Assembly: GCF_000002515.2 (NCBI RefSeq)
Contig: NC_006037.1
Location: 682,001 to 746,000 of the forward strand
DNA from: Kluyveromyces lactis
Taxonomy: Eukaryota; Ascomycota; Saccharomycetes; Saccharomycetales; Saccharomycetaceae
Reading direction: 5' to 3'
Length of the DNA: 64,000 nucleotides
The position numbers and the translations under genes are program-made. Below, piece after piece: positions 31,019 through 40,216 of this stretch (positions within the stretch are counted from its first letter, which is position 1; each line of letters opens with the position of its first letter). The notes under the pieces are model-generated. The model made no database searches. It worked only from the letters and a program-made list of their open reading frames with translations, and was not told the origin of the DNA.

Positions 31019-32866
31019 CTACTTTAAATAATCTATAGACATGTAATCATCAAATTTAGGTTTCTGATGGATCTTTTCTAAATTTCTAAAAGTAGGCAAA
31101 GGTGCTGGATTGAGCTGCTTCGATGCAAGCGTCTCTATTATAGTATTTTTAATTTGAGGCTTATCAATGAACAATCCAGGATGACCGTTCGATCTATACT
31201 TTTCTGATTTATACCAGTCCTTGGTTAGCTTGGCGTTCGGCCTCCATGTTGGGTTGTTGATTTTGAACCTATTGTGAACTATTGGGTCAAACCCAAAACG
31301 GGATTGCGATAAATTGGTTTCGTACTCGGAATAATCTGCATTGATTAGATAAAACCCTTGGAAATCTCGTACGATATCATTGATAACTTTTGTTGGTAAT
31401 ACGATCTCAGTGCCTAATTGATCGACAAACTTTGTTAATCTGGCGATATTTTTTTGAGTCTTTTCAAACTTGTAGTAAGTCAACCAAAATAAGACTGAAG
31501 TCTTGATCGGATCCAATTTGGCGAAGTATGTAAAGTGTTTCCTGCATTGAATGACGTTCTTCAATACCAGCCAATGCACTTTTATTAGTTCAACTACCAG
31601 TATCGGAAGAGTAGTGTCATTTAGCATGGCAAGCAACTGCTGGGAAATGTCGTGATTTTCCGTATCTGCATTCCCTGATAGGTACGCCTTGATAGTTTTA
31701 TCCAAAAATGTAGCATATTTACTCTGTTGTTCCAAGATCTTTTTGTCTTCATCATTCAAAGATGCTGCAAAATATCTTCTCTTGTGAAACCTTAAATATT
31801 TAATAGTTGAACTTGGATCATGTGGCCATTTAAGCTGGAACGTGTATAGAGCGTCCATATAGTGTTTGGAAGATAATTTATTATATGGATCCATATTACT
31901 TTCCAAATATTTGATGTATTTTTGCTTGAAAGATTTATTATCAGCAGGAAGAGCCCGGAGTGCTCTTTCAAACAAGGGGAACGTACATTCGGGACCAAAA
32001 GTCCTTTCAGTCCAGTCAATATAGGCTCCCCAGAAATATTCGTATCTTAAACATGGAATCAAACATCTCTCAAACGTCGATTTTATTAATTCTGTACTGA
32101 ACTCAGTGTTGTTGATTAAGAAAGATAGATAAGCATCCCAATTCTGAATCTCATTCTCGGGAAGCTCAGGGATATTGAAAAATGGCTGTTTTATTTGTGA
32201 TTCATATGTCCATATTTTGTTCACCTTCTCCTGGTTAGAAATAAATGTGGTATCCAAATGGATGCTTGATTCCCTATTAGCAAACTCTGGGTGATATTCC
32301 AAGAATTCCTTAAAGCTGGTGTAGTATCTTGCATATTGATGCAAAGGTTGCTGCATGACTTGTTTGTACACCTCAAATACGTTTTCCCAGTTCTGTAGTC
32401 TTGTTTCATATGCAATGTGCTTATCCCAAATATCGTGCGAGAGGAAATGAGATCCCACGAGGGATTCGCATTTCCTGAACTGGTTTCGTATCAGTTCACT
32501 ATCATTCTGATTATGTGTTAGATAAACGTTCAACATATCAATCCAAAGATCTATCGACGTAGGGAACGAATGTAAAGATGCCTTTAAAGTAGAAATAGAC
32601 CCTTCTAATCCATCTAGCTGATATTTCACCGCAACGTATCGTTTCCAGTAACCAAAAAATAACGGATACCTTCCCAATAACTCATCAAAAACTTTATATA
32701 TATTGCTCTTCACATGTTCATTGGGATTATTGTATTTCTGTACCAATGCTTCTGTACCAACCACCAGTTTGTCGATAGTAGTTATATCGTTCCAGTCAAC
32801 AGAATTATAACTCTGCACCCATTCATCGTTATTCTTCAGAAAAGTTTGGTCTAATCCTTCAAACAT
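31019..32866 (-). CDS. PRP39: U1 snRNP protein Prp39 (HAT repeats)
   Basis: The 615-residue protein (YML046W, 629) is made of HAT half-repeats with W-x-x-Y and aromatic signatures (YPLFFGYWKRYVAVKY, WENVFEVYKQVM, WGAYIDWTERTF). It ends with a conserved tail (GHPGLFIDKPQIKN). In yeast it pairs with Prp42 to anchor U1 snRNP at the donor site. The paralogue Prp42 is the alternative call, but synteny with RAD7, BFA1 and KCH1 (YML046W-YML047C / YJR052W-YJR054W) favours PRP39. Confidence 0.9.
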   Translation of the reverse strand: MFEGLDQTFLKNNDEWVQSYNSVDWNDITTIDKLVVGTEALVQKYNNPNEHVKSNIYKVFDELLGRYPLFFGYWKRYVAVKYQLDGLEGSISTLKASLHSFPTSIDLWIDMLNVYLTHNQNDSELIRNQFRKCESLVGSHFLSHDIWDKHIAYETRLQNWENVFEVYKQVMQQPLHQYARYYTSFKEFLEYHPEFANRESSIHLDTTFISNQEKVNKIWTYESQIKQPFFNIPELPENEIQNWDAYLSFLINNTEFSTELIKSTFERCLIPCLRYEYFWGAYIDWTERTFGPECTFPLFERALRALPADNKSFKQKYIKYLESNMDPYNKLSSKHYMDALYTFQLKWPHDPSSTIKYLRFHKRRYFAASLNDEDKKILEQQSKYATFLDKTIKAYLSGNADTENHDISQQLLAMLNDTTLPILVVELIKVHWLVLKNVIQCRKHFTYFAKLDPIKTSVLFWLTYYKFEKTQKNIARLTKFVDQLGTEIVLPTKVINDIVRDFQGFYLINADYSEYETNLSQSRFGFDPIVHNRFKINNPTWRPNAKLTKDWYKSEKYRSNGHPGLFIDKPQIKNTIIETLASKQLNPAPLPTFRNLEKIHQKPKFDDYMSIDYLK

Positions 32867-33346
32867 TTCATAAAATCCCTAGTTTCCTTCTTAAATTTGA
32901 TATGCAAACCCCTGCTGCCGACTTCACACTCAAAACGGCTCACGGATAGCAGCTAAAGGCTCTTGTTCTGTTTGGTGGCATCATGCATCTTTAACAGAGA
33001 TTTATCTTAAAGAATTACAATAATACGGTTCTTTGCAATTTTGAATCATTTTGGAAGCATGAAAGAAAAACAAACAGAGATAAACGCGCCTAAATGAGTG
33101 TTTAAAAGGTAATTATTAACTTAGTCGAATTCTGGGAATCTCAGTGTTTTATAGGAGTGCTCGAAATGCAGAATTGGCGTCTCAACAGCGGTTTAAACAG
33201 CAATTAATATAGTATCACGTCTCACGAATATGATTATTTTGTTTAAGGTTAATAGATACATCAATGACGGAAGCATTAAAGGTATGTTCGAGATGTAAAC
33301 AAAGGAATAAACAAGGGAAAAGACCAGGGACAATCTTCGATTATCG
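32867..33346. promoter_or_regulatory. PRP39-BFA1 divergent region with an upstream ORF
   Basis: The 480 bp contain a 56-codon ORF (33264-33434) starting in the BFA1 leader and overlapping its start out of frame. A GTAAACAA forkhead-like word lies near 33295. No RNA gene or repeat seen. Confidence 0.4.
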
Positions 33347-35176
33347 ATGTCTATACGTCCAGTTGTACTGGATGATGTCGGAGAAACATCATTTGAAGAT
33401 GTTGAAAGCACATTTACTTATAAAGATGATATAGAGGTACCGAGATTGGCACCTAATTCAGCTACATCCACAACTACGGAAAATACCACATTCTCTAAGG
33501 ATAAGAGGTATTCATCACACACGGAACTGGCGAGCGATCTTGATGATGATATGAACTATAACAGTGATTTTGAAGAGTACCAAAATGGTACAGACCTACC
33601 TCTTGCTGTGGATAGACGATTTAGGGAAAGTTCGGATCAGGACGAGCTAGCTGATTTGCAAGAACAACTGGAGAAGAAGCTATCATTGAACCTGAGAAAT
33701 TCTAAGACCGGTGGTGGTAGTGGTACTAGAAATGTGGATCAATATATAAACCATGCGGGACTAGTGCGGCCATCGTTGAAGGATTCGGTACGACAGCGTA
33801 GATCGATGGTCGATTTGGCAACCCGTAGTAAAGGTAATATTACAAGCTTGAATTCACAGCAATCGCGTCGAGTACCGAACAGCAGGTCTTATATGAACCT
33901 TAGACCCAGTTCTGGTCGAACTCTCAGTTATAAGTCATCTATGCCATCGTTAATGAGGTTCAACCGTCAAGATGTGTTACTTGAGGACGAAGATGACGAA
34001 GATGACGATGAAGATGAAGATGATGAACCCTATCCATATGTGCCCAGAGTTAGAAGGAGTTACAGGGATCTTGGACCAAGGTTTGGTGAAAGAACTGATG
34101 ACGGTAACGTTGTCCAAGACATTGCTGTTGAGGCTACAGAAATGGCTAATAATGGAGACGACGATGACGATAATTTCGGTAATGATTTTGAAGGAATTGA
34201 CGATAACTTCCAGTTCGCTACTAATAACAACAATAACTTTTCAGCATTTGATCCAACATTACGTTTATCACCCTCAGAGTATGATATCGAACATGATGAC
34301 ACTTTATTAACACCACAGCTGCATAAGAAGCATTATGCGTTCGACGCTCCGTTGGATTCGTATAGGGAAGCTCGTCAACAACGGGGTACGGCAAAACAGG
34401 CCGCTGCTGCTGCTGCTGTTAACAGACGTAATTCTACAAGAGCTCGTGCTCGTTTAAAGACAATAAGACAAGAAATTGATCTCAACACGCCGTTGAAAAG
34501 AGGTAAGATGAAATACAACCCAAGGGAGAAACGATGGGATGGTAATGAGGATATTTTAAGCAGTTTCGATAACATTGAAAATGTCGATCGGAAAGCGTTT
34601 ATCATCAAGAACAAAAGGTCAAAGTCTCCGTTGAAGACTTCGTCCTCTACTCAAATAGCGGCATCAGGGACGAATGCGGCCTCCTCAAATTCTCAGCATG
34701 GGAAGGTCGTGGGAAAAATGAGATTTGATGAAAAGAACCTAAGATGGCTACGAGTTGATGGTACTGAAGAAGATCCGTTTCATGGTATCACAGACTTGAT
34801 GCCAAGATCTCAATCTTCACCTACCAAGAACGTCAAATTCCAATCACAAGGACATTCTGGTAACATTCTTCGATCACAGTCTCAACTGCCGTTCGGAAGA
34901 GATGAGCATGGAAATAGATTTATCTCTTCAGAATCCACACGATTCCACTCTTTGACTACAAACTCAACCACAGATCCTACGTACCAAATTACAAGCAAAC
35001 AATTAGAGAAGTTTTACCATGAAGAGAATAAATGGAGCAGGAAGGTAGGTGGATGGTTCATTCTTGGTGATAAATCTAGAGACACTGGTTCCGCAGACCA
35101 GTCACATACCAGTTTAAATGACAAATCATACATGTACGAAATCAGGAATATGGTTATCTCATCAGCGCGTAACTGA
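33347..35176 (+). CDS. BFA1: Spindle position checkpoint GAP subunit Bfa1
   Basis: The 609-residue protein starts MSIRPVVLDD like yeast Bfa1 (MSIRPL). It shares the blocks SPSEYDIEHDDTLLTP, KTIRQEIDLNTPLKRGKM-type (here RQEIDLNTPLKRG), YNPREKRWDGNED and the C-terminal KSYMYEIRNMVISSA. Acidic runs (EDEDDEDDDEDEDDE near 210) and a six-alanine tract (near 351) are lineage-specific. Bfa1 with Bub2 forms a GAP for Tem1 at spindle poles and restrains mitotic exit. Yeast Bfa1 (YJR053W) has 574 residues. Confidence 0.95.
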   Translation: MSIRPVVLDDVGETSFEDVESTFTYKDDIEVPRLAPNSATSTTTENTTFSKDKRYSSHTELASDLDDDMNYNSDFEEYQNGTDLPLAVDRRFRESSDQDELADLQEQLEKKLSLNLRNSKTGGGSGTRNVDQYINHAGLVRPSLKDSVRQRRSMVDLATRSKGNITSLNSQQSRRVPNSRSYMNLRPSSGRTLSYKSSMPSLMRFNRQDVLLEDEDDEDDDEDEDDEPYPYVPRVRRSYRDLGPRFGERTDDGNVVQDIAVEATEMANNGDDDDDNFGNDFEGIDDNFQFATNNNNNFSAFDPTLRLSPSEYDIEHDDTLLTPQLHKKHYAFDAPLDSYREARQQRGTAKQAAAAAAVNRRNSTRARARLKTIRQEIDLNTPLKRGKMKYNPREKRWDGNEDILSSFDNIENVDRKAFIIKNKRSKSPLKTSSSTQIAASGTNAASSNSQHGKVVGKMRFDEKNLRWLRVDGTEEDPFHGITDLMPRSQSSPTKNVKFQSQGHSGNILRSQSQLPFGRDEHGNRFISSESTRFHSLTTNSTTDPTYQITSKQLEKFYHEENKWSRKVGGWFILGDKSRDTGSADQSHTSLNDKSYMYEIRNMVISSARN

Positions 35177-35702
35177 TTCTGAATCAGTGTCCTGACATGT
35201 GTCACCTACTATAGCATTTAATTTATTCAGAGACAATAACTATACATATAAAAAATCATCTTTTATGATAGAACGGAATAATCTCTCTAACATAACATCT
35301 AGGTCATTCTATGTTACAAAGCCTATCGCACTACATATTCGGCACTGATTTCCTTAATATAGTCCCTTTAAAACCATCGGTTTTTGTTCAGAATTCGATT
35401 ATAGATCACGGTCAAAGAATCTTTTTATAGGAAATCAACATTTCCTTATATAACAACATTAGTTTTAAGATGAAACACGAAAGTAAATAACAACAGTTGG
35501 AGGTTTAGAATAGTCTATTTGGTACTTAAGAGACATTATATTGGTGGTATCATTGTATCCCATATCAGAATCAATTTTGGAGCTCCCAATCAGTATCTTT
35601 TTGTTTTATCTATGGTATATGATTCACTTTGAGATTATTTATAGATACTTGCAAAGACTGATCTGTTTAGTCGAATAACCTGAGTGCATTCCCTCTTCTA
35701 AT
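35177..35702. other. BFA1-KCH1 intergenic, no feature seen
   Basis: This 526-bp AT-rich stretch separates tandem genes. I see no ORF, RNA, repeat or strong factor site in it. Confidence 0.4.
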
Positions 35703-37253
35703 ATGTTTGATAATGATAGAAAGTTGGATCTTAACTCTAAGACCTTTGATGTGCTTGATCTCGAGCTGTTCAAGAACTATAGATTCAAAACTGTGGTGAG
35801 TTATGTGTTCATCTTTTGGGGCTTAACAATTTTAAAAGTGGTACTCTTCGCATCAGACATCTATACATGTATCAAGCTATTAGCTTTCAATTCTTGGTCC
35901 AATAATATTATAAAACCATACCTCTCGTTTAAGATCTCGAAATGGCTGTTCAGCGGTTGTATTCTAGCATCTATCGCTTTAATGTTATGGGAAGTTATCA
36001 ATGGGATACGTATCTATAGAACAAGAAGTATTGCATTAACTTACGTCAACAATTTCTCCAGGATGGTAAATTCAATCACCAACTATAACATATTCTGCGT
36101 ATACAATAAGATCACTCCAAAGGGACGGTTCCAAAAGATATCTTTTTACACATTCTTCGAATTTAAAGACTGTGTTCGACTTCTATTTACGGACACTCCG
36201 AGACAAGTGATTAACGGATTGACCTTATGGTCAGTTTTGGTCACAAACAACAATGGAGCAAACTTAGGACAGTTGGAGAATTTTGATGGGCTCATCACGA
36301 AGATAAAGATCATCGCTGATACTAATCATCAGGAAGCTGTGCTATTGTCGTTTATGCTTTTATCATTTGCTATTTGGACTGTGTTCATGGCTAAACTTAT
36401 CGTGGCAGTCATATTTGCACCATTCGTATACCATACCATTTATTCAAACTACTCTGTACGGGGTCTAAAAGAGCTTGTTTGCACAACAGTGAACAAGAGA
36501 GTCGACGAATTGGTGGAAAAATATAAATGGAAGAAAGATCAAAAAACTGCATTGCAAAAGGGACTAATCGATGGCATAACGGTACCCTCATTTGATGATA
36601 TTGAGAAAAGCACGACTAATGATACTCAGTTTCACTTTGACTATACATCCCGTGGAACATCAAATACTTTGGCAATGTCCAATTATAAACTGGGCAATTC
36701 GTCCACATCGGACCAATTATCCCGGAAATTCGTTCCAGTACCGTTTACCTCAGTCATTAATCAAGATGCGGATAGAAGTACAGAATTTCTTCCGCCACCA
36801 AGAACAGTGTTCCCTTCTCAACTTGGATCTCGTCCAAAACCGAACTCCGAACCCACGTTAGCACCAGCTGTGAATCCTTTCCGTTCTAAACCTTTGAATG
36901 AAACTACAGATTCTTTGGACTCTACTCTTAACGGAAGCAACGTAGAATCAGCTTTCAATTCAAAGAGGACTTTCGTGAAACAGCTGACTCTGGAAAAGAC
37001 TGATTCTGATCCTGATTTTGGTCAAAAGATAAATGATATCGTGGACGATTATGGAGACGATACTGAATCATTGCTTGTTCCCCATAATCCTTTCTCTTCT
37101 TCTAAAAGCCACGTCACCACTCCAGATAGAGTTTACTTTAATGATGATACCCCACTGCCTGCAAGATCTACTAGTATTATGGACCGTAGGTTGAGAATGG
37201 AAACGGAGGATTATGCGGTATATGCAGAACGCTTTAATATGAGTAGACGGTAA
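35703..37253 (+). CDS. KCH1: Low-affinity potassium transporter Kch1/Prm6 family
   Basis: The 516-residue protein has several N-terminal membrane helices (VVSYVFIFWGLTILKVVLFA; WLFSGCILASIALMLWEVI; AVLLSFMLLSFAIWTVFMAK) and a hydrophilic C-terminal half of about 240 residues rich in Ser/Pro. S. cerevisiae has two post-duplication copies, KCH1 (YJR054W) and PRM6 (YML047C), needed for K+ uptake during pheromone response. This single gene is the unduplicated orthologue. The adjacent tRNA-Arg(CCU) strengthens synteny, as I recall tR(CCU)J beside KCH1. Confidence 0.92.
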   Translation: MFDNDRKLDLNSKTFDVLDLELFKNYRFKTVVSYVFIFWGLTILKVVLFASDIYTCIKLLAFNSWSNNIIKPYLSFKISKWLFSGCILASIALMLWEVINGIRIYRTRSIALTYVNNFSRMVNSITNYNIFCVYNKITPKGRFQKISFYTFFEFKDCVRLLFTDTPRQVINGLTLWSVLVTNNNGANLGQLENFDGLITKIKIIADTNHQEAVLLSFMLLSFAIWTVFMAKLIVAVIFAPFVYHTIYSNYSVRGLKELVCTTVNKRVDELVEKYKWKKDQKTALQKGLIDGITVPSFDDIEKSTTNDTQFHFDYTSRGTSNTLAMSNYKLGNSSTSDQLSRKFVPVPFTSVINQDADRSTEFLPPPRTVFPSQLGSRPKPNSEPTLAPAVNPFRSKPLNETTDSLDSTLNGSNVESAFNSKRTFVKQLTLEKTDSDPDFGQKINDIVDDYGDDTESLLVPHNPFSSSKSHVTTPDRVYFNDDTPLPARSTSIMDRRLRMETEDYAVYAERFNMSRR

Positions 37254-37494
37254 GATCGGAAGATTTTACACTTTTTTTTAGATATATAGATATATATATA
37301 TTATTCAAGGATTTCGTTTTAGGTGCCATTACCGTTTGTACACTTGAACCTCATGAGCTGCTAGCGAGTTTATCGGTCTATCGGATCTTAGTCTTAGACT
37401 CACCTTCACTCTTTACTGTTGTTTGATGCTGTCATAACTATGGATCAAAATCGAAGGACTTGGTCTACTGGAAACTGAGCTTGCACTTAAGACG

Positions 37495-37566
37495 GTTCCG
37501 TTGGCGTAATGGTAACGCGTCTCCCTCCTAAGGAGAAGACTGCGGGTTCGAGTCCCGTACGGGACG
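37495..37566 (+). tRNA. tRNA-Arg (anticodon CCU)
   Basis: The 72-nt cloverleaf has acceptor GTTCCGT pairing ACGGGAC with a G discriminator. The anticodon loop is CTCCTAA (CCT) on a TCTCC/GGAGA stem, and the B box is GGTTCGAGTCC. The sequence is nearly identical to S. cerevisiae tR(CCU)J. No intron. A T-run follows at 37570-37577 as Pol III terminator. Confidence 0.97.
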
Positions 37567-37569
37567 AAA

Positions 37570-37577
37570 TTTTTTTT
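37570..37577 (+). terminator. Pol III terminator of tRNA-Arg
   Basis: A run of eight T begins 4 nt after the tRNA 3' end; a second longer T-run follows near 37585. Confidence 0.8.
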
Positions 37578-37824
37578 CTCCGTGTTTTTTTTTTTCACTT
37601 AATGAATGAACAGGAAAAGACAGAAGAAGGAAACTCTTCCATAATGAGTCTAGTTTAGATACTCGAATGCTAGTTGATTCCATTGTTCATGACGGCATGA
37701 ATATGGCTACATAATCATACTTAAGTAGAAATAGATATACATATATATATAAGATGAACGGAATTCAGAAAAGTCTGTCGGAAGAAAATATGAAAGAAAA
37801 ATGCCCAGTGGGTACTGAACAAAC

Positions 37825-38982
37825 TCATTGTTCTTTCTTTTCTTGTTCAGGTAGTGGTTCAGTTTCTGGAGCTGCATCCACCTTCTTTCTCAATTGTACA
37901 AGCTCTGTTAATTCAGGTCCACATTCGAAAAGACCATACTTTCTGAAATTTCTAATCTCTGCGTTGATCTTTGCAACGTCACCGTCACAGGCCTTGATGT
38001 TTTCCTTCAAATCAGTTTCTAATTGTAGGAAATAATCCTCGCTGAGCTTGAACTTACCAGAAGATTTCATAGTTTCAAAAGTATTGTGATTGAATCTGTT
38101 GGACAATTCAGTTTGGAACCCTTCACCGGCAGATAAAGTAACACCAGGGTTAGCAGCTTGTTTCATGATGCCCTTTCTGTATGCATGCAATGGACCACCG
38201 CTCTTATCGATAACGTACTGGTAGTATTTGTCTCTGTAATCGTCGTAAATAGCTCTTCTTGCACCTACCCAACCAATGGTCTGTAAAGTGCTCTTCAATT
38301 CAGAGTTGCCGTTGGAGATTGCGGATTTCTTGTTTAGCAAAGATCTCAATGGGTTGAAAGACACTGGATTTACCAACCCAGTGTAGAAGAATGAAGATAA
38401 TATCACGATCTTGACAATATGGAAAACGAAGAATAACCATTGAGCAGTGACACTAACAGAGTTGATTTCAAGTTCTTCTCTTAATTTTTCAGCTACGAAT
38501 GTTAGACCAGCGTTATCAGCGAGACTAGCAAATCTCTTAGAAAGTTGATTTGTAAGACAGATACCTGGCGTTGGAGAAATACAATCTGGTAAATCAGTGT
38601 ACAACCATACCAGCATTATAGTTACAAAAGTCCAGATTGTTTTCCAGTCCTTCTCCCATTTTGGTAATACTAATTGACCAGGCCACAATTGTTCCCAAAC
38701 GGTTTTCTTTGAAACTTCCAAATCCTCTAAATACTCTGAATCATCTGCAGAGTAATCGAACAATAAACATCCATTCTCAGTTAAGAAACCAGGATGCATG
38801 GATTTCCTGAAACCAGATGGTTCGTTCTTATAAAAAATTGATGGCTTCAAAACCATAAACCTTGAAAGACCCTTTTCCTTATTAAATATTAAGGCAATTT
38901 TTTGTTCTAAAGTATCATCTTTTTGTACTTGAAACGCATAATCGTACTCTAAATCATCATTCATACGCACGTAAACCTCCAT
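37825..38982 (-). CDS. GSF2: ER membrane protein Gsf2
   Basis: The product is 385 residues from the ATG at 38982 (MEVYVRMNDDLEYDYAF), matching the yeast start MEIYIRLN. The frame continues upstream 14 codons but only to a GTG. Conserved blocks: GFRKSMHPGFL, WPGQLVLPKWEK, IMLVWLYTDLPDCISPTPG and GWVGARRAIYDDY. Two membrane segments flank the luminal part (around 118-135 and 196-212). Gsf2 (YML048W, 403) helps secretion of hexose transporters such as Hxt1, so it belongs with glucose signalling. This is interesting near GAL80, but the order is ancestral. Confidence 0.95.
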   Translation of the reverse strand: MEVYVRMNDDLEYDYAFQVQKDDTLEQKIALIFNKEKGLSRFMVLKPSIFYKNEPSGFRKSMHPGFLTENGCLLFDYSADDSEYLEDLEVSKKTVWEQLWPGQLVLPKWEKDWKTIWTFVTIMLVWLYTDLPDCISPTPGICLTNQLSKRFASLADNAGLTFVAEKLREELEINSVSVTAQWLFFVFHIVKIVILSSFFYTGLVNPVSFNPLRSLLNKKSAISNGNSELKSTLQTIGWVGARRAIYDDYRDKYYQYVIDKSGGPLHAYRKGIMKQAANPGVTLSAGEGFQTELSNRFNHNTFETMKSSGKFKLSEDYFLQLETDLKENIKACDGDVAKINAEIRNFRKYGLFECGPELTELVQLRKKVDAAPETEPLPEQEKKEQ

Positions 38983-40216
38983 TGCGACTAGTTTGCTATT
39001 GGTTATTGATGTTAATTTTCCCACAAAACCGGAAATATTCGCCTTCCTCTCTGATAAATCTTGAAAAAGTACTGAGTATAGTAACTAGCACTGCTTTGTT
39101 GTAATCTGATCTTAACCTTATACCGTCTCTGGTTGGTTCGGATGGCAAATTTGCTTTGGTGTAGTAAATTACACTCTAGAGTTCAGCCTTTTATCCTAGA
39201 AGAAAACATTTCGTACTTACCAAGTTTTAGCATATGTCATGTTTCCGTTATTATATATTATTAAGGTTTTTCCTGGTGAAAAGGAACGGACACACAGAGA
39301 GGAAGAAGAAAAAAATAAACACACACACAGAGCTGATCTGCCAATATGAGTCCACCCGATATCTGTATGCGGCCGATTAATATTTCCCCAGTAACAATGT
39401 ATAAATCAACGTGTAGAGACAGACAAAGAGTTTTCTCATACTTGCTCCTCTGACCAGAAGAGAAAGTCAAAAAAACCAATACAGAGTGTCTACCAGTCAA
39501 GCTATGGCATTTGAATCCTCATACGGTGTTTTTCTTTTCTGAAGAAGAGAAACACCTACTTAGAGTTAGTAGCGTAATACGCCTTGTGCTTTGAACTTGG
39601 TGAACCATATTTACGTTTCTGCACCATCAGGTGCACATTTGTGGGGTTACCAAAACGTGATACCGTTTAACGACACCAGTGCCAGAGCCAGTGCCGGTAA
39701 GGGAACAAGTAGTATCGAATTACATGCTGATCTCGTAATGGATTAAAACAATGACTGTGTGCCTTTCTTTCTCAACGTACAAGCATGCCTGTACGCTCTC
39801 TTCATCGTAAGTTTTTCCGTCCATATGGAGCGATAAACAGCCTTTGCGTATGTTTCTGTGTTTTCTTATTCCGCTTTGAACGAGCACTTCGCTCCTGCTC
39901 CAACAGAAGTTTTTCCGAAACAATGTGGAGTCTCATGTCATTCTGGTCACGTGATCGCATCTTTTCGTGTGACGTGATGTCAGGGTAACATGTTGTTGAC
40001 TTTTTGGGATTTGTTGGTCACGTGTAAGTTTTTGAAATAGTATTTCCTAACTTCTTCATAAGGGCGGCAAAAAACCAAATCTGAAAGTAAACAAAGTAAC
40101 TAACAACAGCGCACTTCTTGAGTGCAAGTTGACGAACAACACTACTGATTACCATCAGTATACACCTCTGATCATCGTCTGAAGCGTGTGTTTAGTTACC
40201 CGCTAACGAAGATCGG
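38983..40216. promoter_or_regulatory. GSF2-RSE1 divergent region with two Cbf1 sites
   Basis: This 1234-bp gap is one of the longest here. CACGTG lies at 39948-39953 and 40019-40024, 193-269 bp before RSE1. Short ORFs in it (39261-39500, 39720-39923, 39785-39988) have no recognisable content. Purine-rich and CA-repeat tracts occur near 39290-39330. I find no snRNA or snoRNA box set. Confidence 0.45.

Noticed and set aside
39890-39925. TTTTTCCGAAACAA resembling a centromere CDEIII
   Set aside because: No flanking CDEI/AT-rich CDEII of the size known for K. lactis, and the core differs.
39261-39988. Several short frames in the GSF2-RSE1 gap
   Set aside because: They overlap one another on both strands with random-like composition; no snRNA or protein signature.
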